Shown: positions 57,840-64,000 of the stretch, piece after piece | Position numbering within the stretch: position 1 is the first letter of the stretch | How the letters are laid out: the number at the start of each line of letters is the position of its first letter | Assembly (NCBI RefSeq): GCF_018991925.1 | Contig: NW_024755046.1 | Span: 75,001-139,000 of the forward strand | Reading direction: 5' to 3' | DNA from: Homarus americanus | Lineage: Eukaryota; Arthropoda; Malacostraca; Decapoda; Nephropidae | Length of the DNA: 64,000 nucleotides | Position numbers and translations under genes: made by a program | Notes under the pieces: model-generated | Databases searched by the model: none | What the model saw: the letters and a program-made list of their open reading frames with translations, nothing else | What the model was told of the DNA's origin: nothing

Positions 57840-58975
57840 TAATTTTTATTGTTTTATCATTTAAAAAGTTTAAAAATTATTTTTGGAAAAGTTTAGATTT
57901 TTCTCGATCTACCCACGGGTAGGGGATACTACCTTCGACACCCTAACCCGGAACTTAGAGGTTAAGTAAGTTTATCATCAGGTGAAATATGTTTGTGGGG
58001 GAGGGGGGTTTGAATCTACAGGTGATCCAGGTAAATTAACAACATACCGTCGACCACAACACCTGACCAAACCCTCCTACCTCACTGATGACGTCACGGA
58101 TCATAACCGCACCAAAACCCCTCCGTTCTACCGCAAAGGTTAGATTAATTACTTTATGTAGCAAATGTTGATTAGATAGAGATGGCTATTTAGACGATAT
58201 AGATTAGATAACTACCTTAAATAGATTGCATAGATTAAATTTATAATATAGATTACATTAATGATTAGAGAGAGTTAAATCGTTATACACCTATACATAA
58301 TTAATTCTGCTTGTATACATAGAAGGTGCAGGTAGAGAATAAGGAACAGGTGTCTTCCCAGCTTTGGTTGAGAAATAACAAGCCTGGCGGGTGGAACAGA
58401 AACCGCCCGCGTAACTACATCGGGTCAGTTGGTACGCCTGGTTAGATACAAGCTTCATGTTGTTCAAGGAATGACGGTTCGAACAGTGGAGTTTCTGTTG
58501 TAGTAGGTGTGGAGTGCAGACAAATACACACACACACACACACTTTCGTTAGGAAATGAAGTGGGATCAGTGATTAAATCGGTGAATTCAGCATTAGATA
58601 GTGAGGCTGGGGGTTGCCAGGTGGTGTACTGCGTTCCCGTCAAATCCCATCCCATAACCCGCCCTCCAAAACCGCCAACTCCTCCCCCCAAAACCAGCAT
58701 TATCAGTAATAATAATGTATTACGCTCAAGAGGACAGACAAAGGTAGAACAAAAAAAAAGGAGGAAACATTTTATTTAATCACTAACATAAGCATTTTTT
58801 TTACATACATACATACTTGATATTATATATAAAATTAATTTCCCCCAAATTTTAAAATGTGCAAACAAAATTAATGTATGTAAATTAGCGTACATGCCTA
58901 GTAATTTTATGCATCAATTAAGTCAACATAGTCAGTGTCGTCTTTATCCTAAGAAAAAATTAACAACATTGTATA
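57840..58975. other. Unassigned AT-rich DNA
   Basis: A CRE palindrome lies at 58089-58096 and short CA/CATA runs at 58527-58543 and 58803-58815. No gene is recognised. Confidence 0.4.
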
Positions 58976-58979
58976 TGTG

Positions 58980-59530
58980 GGAGAAACTTATTACAACAAT
59001 GTCTCGTCTTTGCAGGGACACACTGACATGTAGGATGTTTTCCAAACTATTCTGTTGAATTATGTTTGTAATTTTATTCTTTATGAGGTTCATCTGTTAA
59101 AACACCTGTTCTACGGAGGCGAGGAGGTTACTGATGGGTGACACCAACAAGGTAATCTGTCCTGTCCCTTTAAAGTCCTTCTCTCCCGAGGCATCCTGAT
59201 GGTCATGAACTGTCATTCAAAATTTCTCGACGTCAGCTGACATTCCCAAGCCTTTGACAGTGTTCATCAAGCTTACCAATATTCCCTGAGTACTTCGGGA
59301 GGAATGACAGCTCACTCAACCTTGGTTTCTTTACGTCAAGAGCTGGACGTTAGAGGACTGCCTTTGTTCCAGCTCTTTGGGTAGCTGCTTCAAGAAGTTG
59401 TGACCGTTTATCTTGATGATGTTAACAGTTCCCGGGTCCTTCCAACCAGCTCTGCGCCACTTCATTGTTCAACTACACACCAAAGTTCATTTTCTTTTGT
59501 AGGGATATTTCACAAGCTCAGCCAGATGAT
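58980..59530 (-). pseudogene. hAT transposase C-terminal relic
   Basis: The minus strand reads LASVEQVF, a TAA stop, then QMNLIKNKITNIIQQNSLEN and ILHVSVSLQ (about 59000-59110). The pattern F-S-x-M-N-x-I-K-x-K...N, with the Ser codon changed to a stop, is the dimerisation region (hATC) that ends hAT-family transposases. Upstream to about 59530 the frame is broken but coding-like. It is probably a decayed autonomous hAT copy. Confidence 0.5.
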
Positions 59531-60895
59531 CGATAGTTTTATGCCTGAATGACAAACAATGTGAGCTGCTAATTTTAGTTCAGAAATTCTCACAGATTTA
59601 TTGTCATTTATTTTCGATATTCCAGACTGAAATAATGTTATGTTTGAAAATGGAACTGGATTTTTTGATGTTTTTTTCTCGAACTGATTTACGAGATTAC
59701 TATGATAGCTTAAGCCTATTTTATTACTTTAATTGTTAATGATATGTAAATAAAATATGACGTTATTCTGTGACATGGTTCCTGTGACCATTTCCGTTCA
59801 CTGTTAGATTAGGTACAAATCAGTATAAATTAATCCCCCGCAAATACTAAATAATCATACGAGTAATACCTGCTACTTGAAATACTTTTAATACATTATA
59901 CATGGAGGATTTATCATACAACACAAATCAAAGAATATGAGAAATGAACCACAACAAATGTATGATAAAACGTGTGATAAAATATATGATAATCCCAGGA
60001 AATTTTAACCCGTCCGTTCTTTAAAATTTCAGCATATAATTTAAATCAATTTACAGTATCTAGCAATGTTCCTGGTAGGATGTGTGTGTGTGTGTGTGTG
60101 TGTGTACCGAGCAGATGAGATATATGGCTAAGAGGTTATTATTTTCCTTGACCAAACTTGAAAGTCACAATAAGAGCCACCAAACCTGTTACTGCCATAC
60201 GATTGTACTCTGTAATTCTTGTGACTAGTGAGTGTAGTGGTGACAGCTTCAAATATAATGTCTCGGCTTGGCTGTCAGTGTTTGGGGGTAACTATAAACA
60301 TGAAAGATAAATTGGTCCATGTGTGAAATATCTGGAGAAGAGTCAACACTACGTAACATTTATCCCTCAGCTGTTATTGTTTCCATAAGTGTTGCTACAA
60401 TTTCTGTGTATAATGAGACAAAATCTAATATGGAGAGGTAAGGTAAGAATTTATAGTAATAGAGTCGAATAGTGAGAGGAGATGGTAGCGTGTCTCGAGG
60501 GTGTGATGCTAACACTGGCTCAGTACAAGTGTAGTATATAAAACACCAATGAGTGTTACAGCTTTATTTTACTATTTCAATAGGGGGAATTAATGGAGGG
60601 GGTTCGTACACAATTTATAATAGACTATGGTATTCTCGTATAACCTAACCTCACAAATGGAATGGGCGCTTCCACCAAGTCGATCGTTGGGTAGGCTCGG
60701 GATCACCGCACTTCTACCGTCTACACAACCAGCACTTACTGTTTGCACGTTGAGTTGACAACACTCTGTCGATGGACCCGGCTGAGACCTCGTTACACTT
60801 AGTGGCGGACCAGTGGCGGACCTCCTCCTCTGATCCCTCTGTGTGTCTGTCTCTCCCCGACTCTCTCTCGTGAGGGAGGGCTACGACGTCCTATA
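59531..60895. other. Unassigned AT-rich DNA
   Basis: (GT)n lies at 60081-60105. 60655-60860 is GC-richer with GAATGGGCGCTTCC, also present at 27618-27635 in the gene's 5' flank. No gene is recognised. Confidence 0.4.
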
Positions 60896-60899
60896 TATT

Positions 60900-61175
60900 G
60901 GGATTTTTTACAGATTGCCCACGAGGGGCTAGTTTATTGGGCACCCCCTTACATCCTGTGCAAGGTGAAGCGCAGAAGCGTTTACAGCGCCCAACAGGGA
61001 AGCATGCGGAGTTCATGCTTGCCTTTATGACTCATGCATTAAGGGCGTAAAAGGCCTGAAGGGTCATGGGTTTTGTCAGCAAGTTACATAAAGTGACAGA
61101 ATGATGAGTGTGTGGGGGAAAATTCCCGGTACAATTTATCTGTTTATGGCAAAGTGTAGCAGGTCCCTAATAATG
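60900..61175 (+). mobile_element. Dispersed repeat family C, copy 2
   Basis: The counterpart of 49738-49945, continuing into the segment whose inverse lies at 50562-50632 (GACAGAATGATGAGTGTGTG). A 66-codon frame follows (61101-61301) and is of unknown meaning. This copy appears the more complete of the two. Confidence 0.68.
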
Positions 61176-61244
61176 TCAAGTGCCAGGCCTGTCACTAGGA
61201 GCATGGATATCTGGTCAGGGAGGGAAGAGGTGTTGGTAACGGTA

Positions 61245-61450
61245 AAGGATCCCTTTACATTTGACCTCGCTAATGTAGGGTCAGGTCTGGACTTTTTCTG
61301 AGACTATAGTTGTTGTATATATTGGAGGCAGGTGGCCTCTTCTGCTGACTGGGTCCCGGGTGATTTGTAACCCCTTGATTTGGGCTGCGAGGGGTCCCCT
61401 TACACTTGACCCCGCTAATGTTGGGTCAGGTCTGGACTGTTTCTGAGATG
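61245..61450. repeat. Direct duplication of about 65 bp
   Basis: CTTTACATTTGACCTCGCTA then GGGTCAGGTCTGGACT (61252-61308) recurs as CTTACACTTGACCCCGCTAA then GGGTCAGGTCTGGACT (61398-61445). Confidence 0.8.
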
Positions 61451-62085
61451 TAAGCTGTGGTCTGACAACCCATCACTACAAGTGAGGCCGTAACATGTCG
61501 TTTAGGTAAGATGTTTCGCCTGGTTCAACATTACTATAATGCTTAATGTTCTGCTAAAAGAGGATAACATTCAGCAATAAACTAAAAAAATCCTAAAATA
61601 GTTACCATTTGAAGGAGAGTCAATGTTTATGTGTACCTCTGGGTGCTAGACATATGGGTGAAAGCCTTGATATCGACTACAGGTGGTTAAGTACATCTGT
61701 CCAACCATGTTTCTCTGTTGGCTTCTTACGATAAATGCTTCCTTACCTGACCTAACGTAACGTACTTCTGTAGCTCAACATATAATTTGTGTCAGTTTGT
61801 GTTAGTCTTTAAAACTTTTCTTGTGCCAAATGATCTGTTCCACCAATATTTTGAAACAAAGTATTATTCTTTGATGAGAAGTCTGCAACCACATTTTAAT
61901 AGATTCCGTTCAGAGCCCCAGTAGATAGTTTATTAATTTATCTTTGTGATTTGTGATGCATTGTGACAGATCAGGTGTGAGTATAGTATTAATTTTCTAG
62001 ATCTCACATCATGAAAATCTAAAAGCTTGGTTACTTGTATTTTTGTTTTGAAAAATAACTTCGAAGGTTTAACTAATATCTAAAG
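61451..62085. other. Unassigned AT-rich DNA
   Basis: No gene or repeat is recognised. Confidence 0.4.
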
Positions 62086-62723
62086 CAATGGTTCCCAACA
62101 CGGGGTCGCAAGGACGCATCATAAGGAGTCACATAGTGGTCATGGGGGGTCGTAAAGAGCTCATGTGATCGCCGGAGTCACATGTGTCTTACGGCGGTCA
62201 GACGGTCAAGGACTTAATCCTCATGAGTGGCCGACAGGTCCACGCCTCCTGCTATGAGACGCCGGTAGCCTCGTTAAGTTGGGACCGTAAATTATGGTCA
62301 AAGGATTAACGCGGTTGCTCTCCGTAGGTCAGGCTTACTCTGATAACACATTTCGCAACAGAAGCTCCACACTCCTACCTTTGACCTGCTGCCAGCTCAG
62401 TTCACTCTGCTCCCCACCGATGTGAACGTATCATTCACCTGTCAGGTTTGTTTATTTGCATTTTACAATTTCATTATGCACGTGTTCTGTTGATGTACTT
62501 TAAACTGTGTGAATTCTTTAGCGCCAAATATAATTAATTAATCATTTGTGTTATTTACTGTCGTGTATTAGTAGTTTTAGTGCCGTGAATTAAGGATATC
62601 TACACAGTACTCATCACAATTACTGCTTTTTAATTTTTACTGTGCATACCTTGCATTGTTAAACGTGTGCATGCTTATAGCACACTTAGTAATTACTACT
62701 TTGTTACTGTATGTGGTTTATTA

Positions 62724-63290
62724 AGTACTCGTAAAAATGGCACAGGAAAAAATGACACTGGAAAAAATGCAAAATTTTCATACTAGGGAAAAATGGCAAA
62801 AATTTTTTTACTTTGAGCTCACGAACCACAAGCGAGCTAAAACGAGCTCGTTAGGTTAGGTTAGGTGAGCCACACAGGAAGCGCCAAAAACGAGTTGACA
62901 AGAACCTCCACACGAGGCTGAAGACCCTCTGCCTGGACCGCCAAGCTGGTCGCAAGTCAGTCCAAGAGTTTGTGCAAGGCGCTGGCTATAACATTCGTTG
63001 GAAATCTTAAACAATAATATGTAATGTGACATTTTCAAATTTGTAATTCATTTATGTACGCGTTTTCATTAACATACGGTAGAATGTTTTAGTTAAAGAT
63101 AATATAAATGTTTTAAGTTACAACGTTGATATAAACTCGAAGTAAGTTTCAGTAACAAATGTTATAAAATTTTAAGGAAAACATGTCAATACAAATTAAT
63201 GTGCAATTTTTCCAAGTCTGATGATTATGCCTTTTTCCTGAGCCATTTTTTCCGGTGCCATATTTTCCTGAGCCATATTCTCCTACATGC
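62724..63290 (+). mobile_element. 567-bp MULE-like element nested in the hAT intron
   Basis: The left end (GTAAAAATGGCACAGGAAAA, then ACTGGAAAAAATG) and right end (CATTTTTTCCGGTGCCATAT, then TTTCCTGAGCCATATTCTCC) form imperfect inverted repeats of about 45 bp. The flanks GGTTTATTA (62715-62723) and GGTTTATCA (63291-63299) differ at one base, fitting a 9-bp target duplication. Nine-base duplications and long terminal repeats are features of Mutator-like elements. Inside is a 44-codon transposase-like remnant. Confidence 0.6.
62876..63010 (+). pseudogene. Transposase C-terminal remnant of the MULE-like element
   Basis: The frame RKRQKRVDKNLHTRLKTLCL then DRQAGRKSVQEFVQGAGYNI-RWKS ends at a TAA (63008-63010). 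The pattern (charged, R-L-x-x-L, then a hydrophobic F-V/L-x-G-x-x-x-N-I end) resembles the C termini of MULE transposases with FLYWCH domains. No start codon or catalytic part remains. Confidence 0.35.
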
Positions 63291-63579
63291 GGTTTATCAT
63301 CATGCACAGAACATTATTCCATTGTGCATTCTTTCAATACACAAGAAAATTACTGATACACGATGCTGACTATTTGATTTGTTGTGTAAAGTTAATTACT
63401 GCATTGTTGTGCATTGTTTGTTTGACTGTCTTGGTGAAAAAAATACTGCTCTATAATTTTGCTCTTGTGCATTAGCAATTATGGTCTTGTGATACTGTGT
63501 TTTACTTTTAGGTATTTGTAAAAATAATTAATATTTCATTTTTAGATATACTAAAGTGTATTTAATTTTACAGGCAATA

Positions 63580-63858
63580 ATGAACAAGTTTTTGCAGAAG
63601 TCGTCAGACCTTCCACCAAGAAGCGGAAACGGCTCTGCCAACCTTCCAGCCTTCCTGGACAAGTATGGTGTAGCTGAGGTCAATGGTAGAGGGATATGTG
63701 TCGTGTGTTCTAAAGAACTTGCTGAGGAATCCTTAAAGTTGAACAAGCTAGAGAGACACTTGGAAACACACGCCAACGTTGGTGTACTGTCAGTAGAGGC
63801 TCGCACAAGAATTTTTCAACATCGTTACGACAATTTGACTATGACTCAGTCTGTCTGA
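63580..63858 (+). CDS. BED-type zinc finger protein start, hAT-derived (92 codons)
   Basis: The ATG at 63580 lies six bases inside an exon preceded by a strong acceptor (TTAATTTTACAG). The protein opens MNKFLQKSSDLPPRSGNG, then has PAFLDKYGVAEVNGRGICVV and a finger with C-V-V-C (about residues 43-46) and H-L-E-T-H (about 63-67), the C2-H2 ligands of a BED-like finger. ZBED5/SCAND3-like hAT proteins start in this way, with MxKFL followed by a single finger. Here a TGA follows NLTMTQSV after 92 residues, where family members continue for hundreds. It is therefore truncated, or further coding lies beyond another splice outside the window. It lies in the hAT-like element, so it is probably transposon-derived, not a host gene. 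Confidence 0.6.
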   Translation: MNKFLQKSSDLPPRSGNGSANLPAFLDKYGVAEVNGRGICVVCSKELAEESLKLNKLERHLETHANVGVLSVEARTRIFQHRYDNLTMTQSV

Positions 63859-64000
63859 CCAGCTTTCTCGTCAACGGTGTTTATAAAAAATTATTACCGT
63901 AACCGTATTTCAAACTTCAGCTTAGAAAATTGTTTGCTATGTTGCTTAACTTATTATACCCGCAGGTATAGAAAATTAATCAAGTGATGGACGTGTACAT

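Larger units (their letters stand above)
62087..64000 (+). mobile_element. hAT-like transposon, 5' part, running off the window
   Basis: It starts with CAATGGTTCCCAACACGGGG (62087-62106), which closely resembles the CAGTGGTTCCCAACC terminal repeat of Charlie/ZBED-type hAT elements. A GC-richer, CpG-containing leader follows and ends at a possible donor, CACCTGTCAG|GTTTG (62445/62446). A strong acceptor, TTAATTTTACAG|GCAATA, precedes exon 2 at 63574, which carries a BED-finger start. The right end is outside the window, so completeness is unknown. The 8-bp left flank ATCTAAAG is the candidate target duplication. Confidence 0.55.

Overview
This window is eukaryotic nuclear DNA, most likely from an arthropod and probably a decapod crustacean. 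The reasons are interstitial TTAGG/CCTAA runs (about 1047, 18645, 53455 and 62850), spliceosomal introns, scattered LINE, hAT, MULE-like and MITE remnants, and a very high density of micro- and minisatellites. No database could be searched, so the taxon is inferred from sequence style. There are no operons, ribosomal RNA genes, CRISPR arrays or bacterial features.

Only one substantial host gene is visible, on the minus strand at 22263-27430. A 145-nt first coding exon (27286-27430) joins in matching phase to a 4.5-kb last exon (22263-26791). Together they encode a predicted 1557-residue protein with a Q/N-rich N-terminal region, a long S/K-rich region with a recurring K-D-S motif, an acidic middle and two Cys-rich segments. 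I do not recognise the family. Exon 1 lies inside an 18-bp minisatellite, and its splice donor falls in the first repeat unit. The same minisatellite continues upstream of the gene to about 33.1 kb. Other possible host exons are short: 1072-1282 (minus, GTAAGT donor), 12046-12066 (minus, GTAAGA donor), 4447-4457 (plus) and 53877 onward (plus, behind a CRE and a TATA box).

Left part (1-22 kb): microsatellites, an array pairing ATTGG with TGACGTCA, tRNA-derived SINE heads, several minisatellites, a CR1-like LINE interrupted by another repeat (13.5-14.9 kb), fragments of other LINEs and two TA-flanked MITEs (20.66 and 21.06 kb). Middle (22-37 kb): the gene, the 18-bp minisatellite, and a LINE reverse transcriptase relic ending at an 840-bp G/T-only tract. 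Right part (37-64 kb): sparse unique DNA, tandem repeats, LINE fragments, a telomere-motif MITE (53.4 kb), a GC-rich repetitive block (54.7-55.6 kb), a 31-bp-arm palindrome (57.8 kb), a hAT transposase C-terminal relic (59 kb), and a hAT-like element entering the right edge with a MULE-like element nested in its intron (62.1-63.9 kb).

The perfect CRE palindrome TGACGTCA occurs at least ten times, where about one would be expected by chance in 64 kb. Several copies sit beside CCAAT/ATTGG, E2F, E-box or TATA motifs. An RFX X-box at 11.8 kb is flanked by CRE-like TGACGTA(A/T) variants and ATTGG.
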